This document shows positions 25,026 to 33,128 of a stretch of 64,000 nucleotides of DNA, one piece after another (position 1 is the first letter of the stretch; each line of letters begins with the position of its first letter). The stretch comes from Kitasatospora sp. SUK 42. Lineage in GTDB: Bacteria > Actinomycetota > Actinomycetes > Streptomycetales > Streptomycetaceae. The stretch lies in NCBI RefSeq assembly GCF_015776785.2, contig NZ_LFMD02000007.1, forward strand, positions 616,770 through 680,769, read 5' to 3'. The translations under genes and the position numbers were made by a program. A model generated the notes under the pieces. That model did no database searches and was not told the DNA's origin. It saw only the letters and a program-made list of their open reading frames with translations.

Positions 25026-26579
25026 TCAGCCGGCGTCCTTGCGGTCGGCGGCCATGCCGACCGCGTCGAGCAGGGCGCTGCCGACGATCAGGTCGGCGCC
25101 GCCGAAGTCCCGGTCGCGCAGCGGGGTGCCGTCGTCCACGGCGAACAGCAGCCGCTCCTCGCCCTGGCGGTAGGCGGTGCCGACCGGCGGGCTGGCGGCG
25201 TGCACGGAGAGCAGGGCGACCAGGTACGCCAGTTCGGTGCCGCCCTGCTTGCGGGCGTCCTCCAACAGGCCGGAGAGGCGGCGGGGGGCGTCCGGGGGCA
25301 GGTCGAGCAGCTCCAGCGCGGTCTCCAGCTGCTCGTCGGAGAAGCGGCTGTCGTCCGGGGTGGCGACGAGGTCCGGGTCGGGCAGTTCGGCGCCGAGGTG
25401 CTCGCGCTCGACCGGCGGGGTGAGCAGCAGGTCGACCAGGTCGGCGACGCGGACCGAGACGGGGGTGCGCAGGCCGGCGCCGCGGGCGAAGAAGGCACCG
25501 GTGGGACGGACGGCCTGCTCTATCGGCAGCCGCAGCACGGGGGCGAGCAGTTGCCCGTACAGGTCGATGCCGCTGCGGGGGCCGGGGGTGGCGAAGGCCT
25601 GTCGGTCCTGCTCGGCGCGGAACAGCGGGCCGGCCTCCAGCAGCCGGGTCTGCAGCTGGGTGTGACGGCGGATGCAGTCCTTGACGATGTCGACCAGCTC
25701 GGCGGCGCGGCGCTTGTGCTCCGGGTCCTCGGCCTCGTCGCGGGCCTTGCGGATGTTGGTGAGAATCGCGTTCTCGTGCCGGTAGCGGTCGGCGATGTGG
25801 TCCAGCGCCTCGTCGATGAGGTCCGGGATCGCCTTCATCCAGTCGACCGCCCGGACGTTGCGGCGGGTCGCGTCGAGGGCGCGGCGCAGCGTCTCGGCGT
25901 ACTGGACGGTGCGGTAGCGGGCCTGCTCGGCGGCGAGCTGGGCGTCGGCCAGGCGGCCGCGGCGGATCAGCACCTCCAGCTTGACCTCGGCGGCGATCTG
26001 GGCCGAGGTCACGTCGGTGTCGAGCGCGCCGACCAGGACGTTGACGGCCTCGTCGGTGGTGCGCAGGTAGACGCCGCCGTCGGGGCCGGGGACCTCCTCG
26101 ATCAGCTTGAAGTCGTAGTCGCGGCGGACGTACTCGCCGTCCGCGCCGAAGGTGCCGTAGACGGCGCGGAAGCCCCGGTCCACGCTGCCGACGTTGATCA
26201 GCGACTCCAGCACCCAGCGGGCGACCCGCTCGTGCTCGGCGTTGTGGCGGCCCGGCGCCTGGGCGGCGACCCGGGGCAGCATCCGGGCGAGCACTATGTC
26301 GCGGTCGGCCCCGGTGTCGAAGTCCATGTGCAGGGTGACCAGGTCGATCGCGGCGAGGCCGACCTCGGCCATCGCGTAGCCGCCGTACTCGCCGGCCAGG
26401 TTGACCTTGCGGTTGTCCAGGTCGTGCAGCGGGGCGGTGCAGGCCAGCGCCTTGAGCCGGCGGGCCAGGCCCTCGTCGGCGGCGGGGCCGGGCGCGGGCC
26501 GCGCGGGGGCGGCGGGCCCGGCGGGCGGCCGGAGGCCGAGCTCGGTGGGCGGGTCAGCGATGGCGGTCACGGTGGACAA
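25026..26579 (-). CDS. Kleisin-like (MukF/MksF/JetA-type) subunit of the SMC operon
   Basis: A 517-residue, mostly helical protein. The N-terminus is a Pro/Ala-rich tail, then conserved-looking LDNRKVNLAGEYGGYAMAEV and GLAAIDLVTLHMDFD. The middle (about 195-330) is a long helical region rich in charged heptads, including AIPDLIDEALDHIADRYRHE, as in MukF. The C-terminus (about 370-510) could form a winged helix (RVADLVDLLLTPP). Size and first position in a kleisin-KITE-SMC order support the call, but there is no diagnostic motif. The TTG at 26579 is the most upstream start; a GTG three codons in (26570) is equally plausible, and no ribosome site is visible, so translation may be leaderless. 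Divergent from a secreted IPT/TIG protein. Confidence 0.65.
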   Translation of the reverse strand: MSTVTAIADPPTELGLRPPAGPAAPARPAPGPAADEGLARRLKALACTAPLHDLDNRKVNLAGEYGGYAMAEVGLAAIDLVTLHMDFDTGADRDIVLARMLPRVAAQAPGRHNAEHERVARWVLESLINVGSVDRGFRAVYGTFGADGEYVRRDYDFKLIEEVPGPDGGVYLRTTDEAVNVLVGALDTDVTSAQIAAEVKLEVLIRRGRLADAQLAAEQARYRTVQYAETLRRALDATRRNVRAVDWMKAIPDLIDEALDHIADRYRHENAILTNIRKARDEAEDPEHKRRAAELVDIVKDCIRRHTQLQTRLLEAGPLFRAEQDRQAFATPGPRSGIDLYGQLLAPVLRLPIEQAVRPTGAFFARGAGLRTPVSVRVADLVDLLLTPPVEREHLGAELPDPDLVATPDDSRFSDEQLETALELLDLPPDAPRRLSGLLEDARKQGGTELAYLVALLSVHAASPPVGTAYRQGEERLLFAVDDGTPLRDRDFGGADLIVGSALLDAVGMAADRKDAG

Positions 26580-26755
26580 GATTAGAGGTTCGCACCGACA
26601 TCGACCGAAACGGACCTAGCGGACAGGCTCGACGGCAGGTGACCGGTGGTGTGCGCGCCGGATTCAGAACTGGGTTTCGACGGAATTCCGCCATTCCCGA
26701 ACCGGTATTCGAGAAAACCGTGAGGACGGCGGACAGGTTCCATGATGATCGACGC

Positions 26756-27793
26756 ATGTTCACCCGACTGGCGAAAGCGGGCCTCGCCGCCGCGCTGTCC
26801 GTGACCACTCTCACCACCGGTGCCGCCGTCGCCGCGGCCGCGCCGACCGACGCGCCCGGCCCCTCGGCGCAGCACGTGACCGTCTCGATGTACGGCTACC
26901 TGCCGAGCACCACCCCGCCCGGGCCGGGCCAGTTCTCGCTCGGCTGGACGTCCTCCGGGACGGCCGACCTCACCGGGCCGACCCACATCACCCTCGACCT
27001 GCCGGCCGGGTTCACCACCGAGCTCGGGATGTTCTACTCCACGCCGTACGACTACACCTTCTCCGAGACCGTCTCGCCGGACGGCCGCCACCTGGACGCC
27101 GTGCTGGTCGGCAACCGGCGGGCCGGGATGTACGAGTTCATGAAGATCAGGGTGTACGGCAACCCCTCCCAGGTCTCCGGCCAGCTGGTCGCGACGGTGA
27201 GCAACCCGAACGACACCGACCCGACCGGCCACATCACGGCCGTCAACCCGGACGGCAGCACCTCGACGCCGCCCGTCCAGGCGCCGCCGGCGGTGGTCGG
27301 CCTGGACACCACCACCGGGCCGGGCGTCGGCGGCACCTCGGTGACCGTCAGCGGGAGCAACCTCACCCACGGGATGGTGCTGGTCGGCGGCGTCCCGGCG
27401 CCGGGCACCTGTACCGACACCTCCTGCACGGTGACCACGCCCGGCGGCTCGGGCAGCGCGCCGGTCAGCGTGGTGACGCCGGGCGGCACGGCCACGGCGC
27501 CGGTCACCTTCGACTACACCGGGGCCCCGCCCCCGCCGCCGCCCGCACCGACCACCGGCAGTGTGTCCCCGGCCAGCGGGCCGCTGGCCGGCGGCAACAT
27601 GGTCGGGATCTCGGGCACCGACCTGACGGGCGGGTCGGTGCGGTTCGGCGACGTGCCGGCCGCCCGCTACTCCTGCGGCCCGAAGTTCTGCTCGGCGTAC
27701 CCGCCGCCGACCACCCAGCCCGGGCCGGTGGACGTCACGGTGACGACGGTGAGCGGGACCACCGCACCGCTGACGTACACCTACACGGCGTAG
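26756..27793 (+). CDS. Secreted IPT/TIG-domain protein
   Basis: A 345-residue exported protein. Residues 1-33 are a Sec signal peptide (MFTRLAKAGLAAALSVTTLT, AAVAAAAP cleavage region). A beta-rich domain follows (about 40-165), then two Ig-like IPT/TIG domains: TTGPGVGGTSVTVSGSNLTH (about 180-260) and GSVSPASGPLAGGNMVGISG (about 280-345), joined by a Pro-rich linker PPPPPPAPTT. Each IPT domain has a paired-cysteine loop (CTDTSC; CGPKFC). IPT domains bind carbohydrate or proteins at the cell surface; here no enzyme domain accompanies them. The ATG opening MFTRLAK was chosen because a signal peptide starts there. It is divergent from the SMC-like operon and ends in tandem repeats and a strong terminator. 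Confidence 0.85.
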   Translation: MFTRLAKAGLAAALSVTTLTTGAAVAAAAPTDAPGPSAQHVTVSMYGYLPSTTPPGPGQFSLGWTSSGTADLTGPTHITLDLPAGFTTELGMFYSTPYDYTFSETVSPDGRHLDAVLVGNRRAGMYEFMKIRVYGNPSQVSGQLVATVSNPNDTDPTGHITAVNPDGSTSTPPVQAPPAVVGLDTTTGPGVGGTSVTVSGSNLTHGMVLVGGVPAPGTCTDTSCTVTTPGGSGSAPVSVVTPGGTATAPVTFDYTGAPPPPPPAPTTGSVSPASGPLAGGNMVGISGTDLTGGSVRFGDVPAARYSCGPKFCSAYPPPTTQPGPVDVTVTTVSGTTAPLTYTYTA

Positions 27794-27835
27794 CGCGGGT
27801 ACACGGCGCAGCGCCGGTACACGCGGCAGCGCCGG
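27782..27835 (+). repeat. 3 x 18-bp tandem repeat containing the IPT/TIG gene's stop codon
   Basis: Units TACACGGCGTAGCGCGGG, TACACGGCGCAGCGCCGG and TACACGCGGCAGCGCCGG follow one another. The TAG stop (27791-27793) is in the first; the corresponding positions of the other two read CAG. Confidence 0.85.
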
Positions 27836-27839
27836 TTCC

Positions 27840-27877
27840 ACGGATGCCCGGGTGCCGCTCGGCACCCGGGCATCCGT
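27840..27877 (+). terminator. Strong terminator after the IPT/TIG gene
   Basis: ACGGATGCCCGGGTGCC and GGCACCCGGGCATCCGT form a perfect 17-bp stem with a 4-base loop, 47 bases after the stop codon. Confidence 0.85.
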
Positions 27878-27926
27878 GCGTCCGGGGTCCCCGCAAGGCA
27901 TCCCGCTGGTGTGGCGATTTGTCGAT

Positions 27927-28025
27927 ATGTCGTTCGGTGTCTTCGGCGTCGTCCCCCTGCTGATCGTGCTGCGTACCGTGCGCCCGCTGGAACGTTCCTT
28001 CCAAGGACACCCGGTCGTGAACTGA
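27927..28025 (+). CDS. Possible 32-residue membrane peptide
   Basis: An ORF opening MSFGVFGVVPLLIVLRTVRP has a hydrophobic first half and a charged second half (LERSFQGHPVVN). An in-frame GTG 6 codons upstream would lengthen it. There is no clear ribosome site and no homologue that I recognise. Apart from this and the terminator, 27794-28167 holds only the pxpA upstream region. Confidence 0.25.
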   Translation: MSFGVFGVVPLLIVLRTVRPLERSFQGHPVVN

Positions 28026-28167
28026 GTCGGCGGAACGGCGGAGCCGCCCCGGGGCGCACGGCCGCGGCAGCGCGCCGGTGGGCCCTCCGGGGGCCCGGGT
28101 CACGAACAACGGCCTTCATCCACAGGCCCTACCATCTGGCTCAACAGCTGCTGGGAGGCGGACGGGC

Positions 28168-28944
28168 GTGACCGATGCGGTGATCGATCTCAATGCTGAC
28201 CTCGGCGAGGGGTTCGGGCGCTGGAGCCTGACCGACGACGAGGCGCTGCTGTCCGTGGTGACCAGTGCCAACGTCGCCTGCGGCTTCCACGCCGGGGACC
28301 CGTCGACCATGCGCCGGGTCTGCGCGCTGGCCGCCGAGCGCGGCGTTCGGATCGGCGCCCAGGTCTCCTACCGCGACCTGGCAGGCTTCGGCCGCCGCGC
28401 GATGGACGTCCCCCCGGAGGAGCTGGCCGACGAGATCGCGTACCAGATCGGCGCCCTCCAGGTCTTCGCCCGTGCGGCCGGATCCCGGGTCTCCTACGTC
28501 AAACCGCACGGCGCCCTCTACAACCGGGTGGTCGCCGACTCCGAGCAGGCCGAGGCCGTGGTGGCCGGGGTCCTGCGGGCGGGCGCGATCTGCGACGGGC
28601 CGCTGCCCGTCCTCGGCCTGCCCGGCTCCCGGCTGCTCGCGGTCGCCGAGGGCGTCGGACTGCCGGTGGTCACCGAGGCCTTCGCCGACCGCGCCTACAC
28701 CTGGGCGGGCACCCTCGTCCCGCGCCGCGACCCGGACGCGGTGGTGCACGACCCCGAGTCGGTGATCACCCGCGCGGTCGGCATCGCCCGGGACGGCACG
28801 GTGGAGGCCGTCGGCGGCGAGCTGATCGACGTCCAGGCCCGCTCGCTGTGCGTCCACGGCGACACGCCCGGCGCCGCCCAGCTGGCCTGGCGGATCCGCG
28901 GCGCCCTGGCCTCGGCCGGGGTCCGGGTGGAGGCGTTCACATGA
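28168..28944 (+). CDS. pxpA: 5-oxoprolinase subunit A (LamB/YcsF family)
   Basis: A 258-residue protein, one of three subunits of the prokaryotic ATP-dependent 5-oxoprolinase that opens pyroglutamate to glutamate. It begins with the family signature IDLNADLGEGFGRWSLTDDE and has SANVACGFHAGDPSTMRRVC, YVKPHGALYNRV and the C-terminal CVHGDTPGAAQLA. Length is standard (about 250). The GTG is preceded by GGGAGG. It is the first gene of pxpA-pxpB-pxpC. Its TGA overlaps an ATG that opens a chain of mini-ORFs leading to pxpB. Confidence 0.95.
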   Translation: MTDAVIDLNADLGEGFGRWSLTDDEALLSVVTSANVACGFHAGDPSTMRRVCALAAERGVRIGAQVSYRDLAGFGRRAMDVPPEELADEIAYQIGALQVFARAAGSRVSYVKPHGALYNRVVADSEQAEAVVAGVLRAGAICDGPLPVLGLPGSRLLAVAEGVGLPVVTEAFADRAYTWAGTLVPRRDPDAVVHDPESVITRAVGIARDGTVEAVGGELIDVQARSLCVHGDTPGAAQLAWRIRGALASAGVRVEAFT

Positions 28945-29026
28945 CGGTGGGGGCGTGCGCGTGACGGTGGGGGCGGCGCACATGACGGTGGGGGCGTGCG
29001 TATGACGGCGGAGGTGTGCTCATGAC
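28940..29026 (+). repeat. Tandem 20/21-bp repeats forming coupled mini-ORFs between pxpA and pxpB
   Basis: Four full units (CATGACGGTGGGGGCGTGCG and variants) plus the first bases of pxpB. Each unit carries a purine-rich GGTGGGGG or GGAGG block and a start codon. Reading gives pxpA TGA / ATG 28941 (7 codons) / GTG 28961 (14 codons) / ATG 29002 (7 codons) / ATG 29022 = pxpB. Every junction is an ATGA or GTGA overlap. Confidence 0.85.
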
Positions 29027-29648
29027 GGCCGGGTCGGTACGACGGGTCGGCGAGCGGGCGCTTCGGGTCGAGCTCGCCGGGGCGGCGGAGGTCGCCGCCC
29101 TGTACGGGTGGCTGCGCGAGCACCAGGCGGCGGGCCTCCTCGGCGAGGTCGAGGAGCTGGTCCCCGCCGCCCGAACGGTGCTGCTGGACGGCGTCGCCGA
29201 CGTCGGGGCGGTGGCGGCGCTGCTGCGCACCGCCCGTCCGGACCGGGCCGCGGCGGCGGGCGGGGAGCTGGTGGAGGTGCCGACGGTGTACGACGGCGCC
29301 GACCTCGCGAGGGTCGCGGCGCTGTGGGAGGTCTCCGAGGAGGCGGCCGTACGGATCCACACCGAGCACGAGTACGCCGTCGCCTTCTGCGGATTCGCGC
29401 CCGGCTTCGGCTATCTGGCCGGGCTGCCCGCGCGGTACGCCGTCCCGCGCCGGGACACCCCGCGCAGTTCCGTCCCGGTCGGCTCGGTCGCCCTGGCCGG
29501 CGAGTACACCGGCGTCTACCCGAACTCCTCCCCCGGCGGCTGGCAGCTGATCGGGCGGACGGCGCTGGCGCTCTGGGATCCCGCGCGGGAGCCGGCAGCG
29601 CTGCTGGCGCCGGGGGTACGGGTGCGGTTCACGGCGGTACGGGCATAG
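29022..29648 (+). CDS. pxpB: 5-oxoprolinase subunit B
   Basis: A 208-residue subunit (KipI / allophanate hydrolase subunit 1 family) that pairs with PxpC in the 5-oxoprolinase complex. Family motifs include VPTVYDGADLARVAAL, HTEHEYAVAFCGFAPGFGYL and PRRDTPRSSVPVGSVALAGE, then GVYPNSSPGGWQLIGRT at the cyclophilin-like end. The ATG at 29022 follows GGAGG at 8 bases and is the last start in a run of repeated start modules. pxpC follows after 33 bases. Length is normal (about 200-240). Confidence 0.94.
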   Translation: MTAGSVRRVGERALRVELAGAAEVAALYGWLREHQAAGLLGEVEELVPAARTVLLDGVADVGAVAALLRTARPDRAAAAGGELVEVPTVYDGADLARVAALWEVSEEAAVRIHTEHEYAVAFCGFAPGFGYLAGLPARYAVPRRDTPRSSVPVGSVALAGEYTGVYPNSSPGGWQLIGRTALALWDPAREPAALLAPGVRVRFTAVRA

Positions 29649-29681
29649 CGGCAGGGGGAAGTCGGCCTTGAGGGCGGGGAG

Positions 29682-30545
29682 TTGAGCGAGCTACTGGTGG
29701 TGCGGCCCGGACCGCTGACCACCGTCCAGGATCTGGGGCGGCGCGGCGTCGCCCACCTCGGGGTGCCCAGGGCCGGGGCGCTGGACCAACCGGCGCTGCG
29801 GGCGGCGAACCGGCTGGTCGGCAACGCGCCGGACGCCGCCGGGCTGGAGACCACGCTCGGCGGGGTCGCGCTGCGCGCCCTCGGCCCGGTGCTGGTCGCC
29901 GTCACCGGCGCGCCCGCCCCGGTGACGGTGGACGGACGGGCGGCCGCCTGGGGTGCGCCGGTCGAGGTGCCGGCCGGGTCGGTGGTCGAGGTGGGTCCGG
30001 CGACCGCAGGGGTGCGCAGCTACCTTTCGGTGGCGGGCGGGATCGCCGTCCCGCCGGTGCTGGGCAGCCGCTCGGCCGATCTGCTCTCCGGCCTCGGGCC
30101 GGCCCCGCTCACCGCGGACGGCCGACTGCCGGTCGGCCCCCGCCCCCCGTACCGGGACCGCCCCGACCTGGTGCCGCTGCCCGCGCCCCCGGTCGAACTG
30201 GTGCTGCGGCTGCGGCTCGGCCCGCACACGGACTGGTTCGCCCCCTCGGCGGTGGACCGGCTGGCCCGCGACGGGTACCGGGTCTCCCCCACGAGCAACC
30301 GGATCGGGCTGCGCACCGAGGGCCCGGCCGTCGCCCGCGCCCGGGGCGGTGAACTGCCCAGCGAGGGCATGGTGTTGGGCGCGGTGCAGATCCCGCCGGA
30401 CGGGCAGCCGGTGGTCTTCCTGGCCGACCATCCGACCACCGGGGGCTACCCGGTGATCGGGGTCGTGCCGGCCGTCGACCTCGCGGCCGCCGCCCAGGCC
30501 CGGCCGGGGGTGCCGGTGCGGTTCGTCCTGCTGCGGGAGCACTGA
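29682..30545 (+). CDS. pxpC: 5-oxoprolinase subunit C
   Basis: A 287-residue protein (KipA / allophanate hydrolase subunit 2 family), the third subunit of 5-oxoprolinase. It begins LLVVRPGPLTTVQDLGRRGV and has VPRAGALDQPALRAANRLVG, YLSVAGGIAVPPVLGSRSAD, SPTSNRIGLRTEG and ADHPTTGGYPVIGVV, all standard for the family. The only available in-frame start is TTG 29682, with GGCGGGGAG directly before it. Completes the pxpABC operon. A 15-bp tandem array begins at its stop codon, and the gene faces the APH-like kinase. Confidence 0.93.
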   Translation: MSELLVVRPGPLTTVQDLGRRGVAHLGVPRAGALDQPALRAANRLVGNAPDAAGLETTLGGVALRALGPVLVAVTGAPAPVTVDGRAAAWGAPVEVPAGSVVEVGPATAGVRSYLSVAGGIAVPPVLGSRSADLLSGLGPAPLTADGRLPVGPRPPYRDRPDLVPLPAPPVELVLRLRLGPHTDWFAPSAVDRLARDGYRVSPTSNRIGLRTEGPAVARARGGELPSEGMVLGAVQIPPDGQPVVFLADHPTTGGYPVIGVVPAVDLAAAAQARPGVPVRFVLLREH

Positions 30546-30618
30546 GGGACGGGGCGCCGAGGGACGGGGCACTGAGGGGTGGGGCACTGAGAGCGGGGGC
30601 GCCGAGGGCGGGGGCGCC
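30544..30618 (+). repeat. 5 x 15-bp tandem repeat from the pxpC stop codon
   Basis: Units are GAGGGACGGGGCGCC, GAGGGACGGGGCACT, GAGGGGTGGGGCACT, GAGAGCGGGGGCGCC and GAGGGCGGGGGCGCC. The first two bases are the GA of the pxpC TGA. The array fills the gap to the convergent kinase gene. Confidence 0.88.
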
Positions 30619-30623
30619 GGGTC

Positions 30624-31559
30624 TCAGCCCCGCCCCCGCTGCCCCGACAACAGCTCGGCGATGGCGCGCTGGGCCGGATCGAGTACCGTCTCCCCCTCCT
30701 CCGTACCCCAGACCGCGTTCTGCAGCACCCGGCCGAGCGTCCAGGCCGCCGCCACCTCGCGCTCCAGCTCCAGCGCCTCCACCAGCAGGTCGAAGCGCCG
30801 CCGCAGCGCCCGGGCCGGGTCGCCGGCGGCCAGTACGTCCGTCCAGCGGTTGCGCAACGCGGGCAGCAGCTCGAAACCCGGGTGCCCGGCCAGCGGCTTG
30901 GGGTCGATGGCCAGCCAGGGTCCGCGGTCGCCACCCGGCAGCGGGGCGAGGACGTTGCCGTAGTGCAGGTCCCAGTGCAGCAGCCGGTCGCCCGGCTCGG
31001 CCCGGGCCTCGCGCAGGGCCGCCGCACAGTCCGCGAGCAGCCGCCGCTCGTCCTCGTCGGCGAGGGCCGCGCCCGCCGCCGGGGCCCGGGCCAGCAGCCC
31101 GTCCGCCACGTCCGCCAACGTCCGCAGTTCTGCGGGAGCTTGATGTTGGGTCAACTCCCTCAGCAGGTCGGCCAGTACGCGCAGCGCGGCGAGGTCGTCG
31201 GGCAGGTCGAGCAGTGAGCGGGACGCGTCCAGGCGCTCCAACAGCATGGCGCCCGAGGCCGGTTCGTGGTCGAGCAGCCGGACGGCGCCGCGACCGCCCC
31301 AGGCCCGCAGCGCGACCGGCTCGCCCACCGTCTCCTCGTCCACCGGCTGGAGCTTGAGCACCGCGGGCGCCCCGTCGGTGCGCCGCACCGGCAGCACCAG
31401 CCCGATCACCCCGTGTGCCACCGGACCGTCCGGGCGCAGCTCCCAGCGGTCCAGCAACTCACCCGCCAGGGCGGGGAGTCCGGCCGCCCAGGCGCGGCCG
31501 TCCTCACCGAGGAACTCCTGGAGCGACTCGGCCAGCGCGGGTGGAACGGTGACGGCCAT
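30624..31559 (-). CDS. APH(6)/hydroxyurea-type phosphotransferase
   Basis: A 311-residue small-molecule kinase of the aminoglycoside 6-phosphotransferase / hydroxyurea phosphotransferase family. The catalytic loop LLHWDLHYGNVLAPLPGGD (D about 200) and the metal-binding LAIDPKPLAGHPGFE are intact, and APAVLKLQPVDEETVGEPVA holds the ATP lysine. GAGGAG is 9 bases before the ATG. In this family some members give streptomycin resistance, but many chromosomal copies have unknown substrates, and no antibiotic cluster is nearby, so resistance is only a possibility. Confidence 0.85.
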   Translation of the reverse strand: MAVTVPPALAESLQEFLGEDGRAWAAGLPALAGELLDRWELRPDGPVAHGVIGLVLPVRRTDGAPAVLKLQPVDEETVGEPVALRAWGGRGAVRLLDHEPASGAMLLERLDASRSLLDLPDDLAALRVLADLLRELTQHQAPAELRTLADVADGLLARAPAAGAALADEDERRLLADCAAALREARAEPGDRLLHWDLHYGNVLAPLPGGDRGPWLAIDPKPLAGHPGFELLPALRNRWTDVLAAGDPARALRRRFDLLVEALELEREVAAAWTLGRVLQNAVWGTEEGETVLDPAQRAIAELLSGQRGRG

Positions 31560-31619
31560 CGTGCGGACTCCTCTCGGGGGTTCCCTCCACCCTAGGCCGT
31601 GCCCCCCGGAGGGTTCGCG

Positions 31620-32390
31620 TCATCCCAGCCCGAGCGCGACCGCGGCCTCCGTGGCGAAGCCCTCGGGGTTGTCGAGCATGATGTTGTGCCCGCAGTCCGG
31701 CACCGCCACCACCCGCACCCCCGCCGCGCGCAGCCCGTCGGCGCCGTCCGGTTCGCCGTCCACCGCCGGATACAGGAAGGTGCGCGGAAGGTCGAGCCCG
31801 AGCAGCAGTTCGCGCATGGTCGGCTCGCTCCCCCGGGCGAGGTGCAGGGCGCTGCGGTACAGACCCTCCGCCCCGGCCAGCCGCATCGTGGACCACCAGA
31901 ACGGGCCGGCCTGCTCGGCGACCTCCTCCCGGCCGCCGGCCAGGAACTCCTCCTCGGTGTAGCTCGCGATGCCGCTGCTGCCGATCCGCTTCCGGTCGGG
32001 GGCGATCGGGTCCAGGTTGGCGTCCACCAGGAGCAGTCGCGAGACCAGCCCGGGGTGCCGGTGCGCCAGGACGATCGCGATCGCGCCGCCCATGCTGTGG
32101 CCGACCACCTCGACCCGGTCCAGCCCGGCCGCCGCGACCGCCGTGGCGACCGTGTCGGCGTGTGCCTCCAGGGTGTAGGCGAAGTCGGCGGGCCGGTCGC
32201 TGATGCCGAAGCCGAGCAGGTCGAGCAGCAGCGAGCGGCGCCCGGTGAGCAGCGGGTGGGCGGCGGCGGCCGCGAAGTAGACGGGCGAGCTGGCGCCGAG
32301 CCCGTGCAGGTAGAGCCGGGCGGGCTCGGCGCCGGGCAGCTCGACCCAGCGGATCTGGTCGCCGTTCGGGGTGACGGGGGCCGCGCGCAT
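31620..32390 (-). CDS. Alpha/beta-fold hydrolase
   Basis: A 256-residue serine hydrolase. The oxyanion-hole region is LYLHGLGASSPVY; the nucleophile elbow is VVGHSMGGAIA (S about 117), an aspartate follows in the FLYPAVDGE region, and the catalytic His is in PDCGHNIMLDNPEGFA. No lid or lipase-specific features. The ATG follows AGGAG at 10 bases; an in-frame GTG two codons upstream is possible. It is divergent from a PadR regulator across a 110-base region with a 16-bp direct repeat, so it is probably the PadR target. Substrate unknown. Confidence 0.88.
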   Translation of the reverse strand: MRAAPVTPNGDQIRWVELPGAEPARLYLHGLGASSPVYFAAAAAHPLLTGRRSLLLDLLGFGISDRPADFAYTLEAHADTVATAVAAAGLDRVEVVGHSMGGAIAIVLAHRHPGLVSRLLLVDANLDPIAPDRKRIGSSGIASYTEEEFLAGGREEVAEQAGPFWWSTMRLAGAEGLYRSALHLARGSEPTMRELLLGLDLPRTFLYPAVDGEPDGADGLRAAGVRVVAVPDCGHNIMLDNPEGFATEAAVALGLG

Positions 32391-32435
32391 GCTCACACAC
32401 TCCTGTGTCGAAGTTCGAACCGCGGAGACAATACC

Positions 32436-32467
32436 TCGGCATCGATGTATCTCGGAACCGATATACC
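32436..32467. promoter_or_regulatory. Direct-repeat operator candidate between the hydrolase and padR genes
   Basis: TCGGCATCGATGTATC is followed at once by TCGGAACCGATATACC, 11 of 16 bases identical. The AT-rich half-sites (GATGTATC / GATATACC) resemble the short A/T-type boxes bound by PadR proteins. Located in the middle of the divergent promoter region. Confidence 0.5.
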
Positions 32468-32501
32468 GGCGGGTCAAGGGACGGTCTGAGAGAGTGGCCC
32501 C

Positions 32502-33029
32502 ATGCTGAAGCTCGCGATCCTCGGGTTCCTGTACGACCGGCCGCTGCACGGCTACGAACTGCGCCGCCACCTCGCCGCGCTCACCGGCCACGTCCGCCCG
32601 ATCAGCGACGGCACGCTCTACCCCGCGATCAAGCGGCTGGAGGCCGACGGCCTGCTGGTCCGCGAGACCGAGCCCGGCAGCGCCGCCGCGCCCCGGCACA
32701 CCCTGCACCTCACCGAGGCCGGCCGCACCGCACTGCTCGACCGGCTGCGCGAGCCCGAACCGCTCGACATCAGCGACGGGAACCGCTGGTTCATCCTGCT
32801 CGCCTCGCTGCGCCACCTCGACGACCCGGCCGCCCAGGCCGCCGTGCTCCGCCGCCGCCTGGCCTTCCTCTCCGAGCCGGCCAGCTTCTTCTACGAGGAC
32901 GATCGCCCGCGCACCGCCGAGGAGTTCACCGACCCGTTCCGGAGCGGCATGCTGCTGATCGCCCGCGCCACGACCGGCACCGAGGTCGACTGGCTGCGCA
33001 CCACCCTGGCCGAGCTCGACGGCCGCTGA
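32502..33029 (+). CDS. PadR-family transcriptional regulator
   Basis: A 175-residue PadR protein. The N-terminal winged helix has the family pattern LKLAILGFLYDRPLHGYELR, ISDGTLYPAIKRLEADGLL and a C-terminal dimerisation helix (RRRLAFLSEPASFFYEDDR). Length suggests a small subfamily-2 member with a short effector domain. The ATG has a weak GAGAG upstream. Divergent from the alpha/beta hydrolase, which it most likely represses in response to an unknown aromatic or stress signal. Confidence 0.9.
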   Translation: MLKLAILGFLYDRPLHGYELRRHLAALTGHVRPISDGTLYPAIKRLEADGLLVRETEPGSAAAPRHTLHLTEAGRTALLDRLREPEPLDISDGNRWFILLASLRHLDDPAAQAAVLRRRLAFLSEPASFFYEDDRPRTAEEFTDPFRSGMLLIARATTGTEVDWLRTTLAELDGR

Positions 33030-33128
33030 CGGACCGCGAGCACCCGTACGGGAACGATCCCTGACGAACTGACCGAAAGCCGCCCGACCGGCCTTCCGCC
33101 CCCGTTCCCCCCGTGTTCCGATGGCCCC

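Noticed and set aside
19340-25423. A plus-strand open frame of about 2,000 codons antisense to the SMC-like operon
   Set aside because: Its composition is Gly/Ala/Val/Asp-rich with no domain. It mirrors the third-position GC bias of the coding strand, as expected in high-GC genomes.
30624-31559. Calling the APH-like gene an antibiotic-resistance determinant
   Set aside because: The family includes resistance enzymes, but there is no cluster context and no residue pattern that I can use to assign streptomycin.
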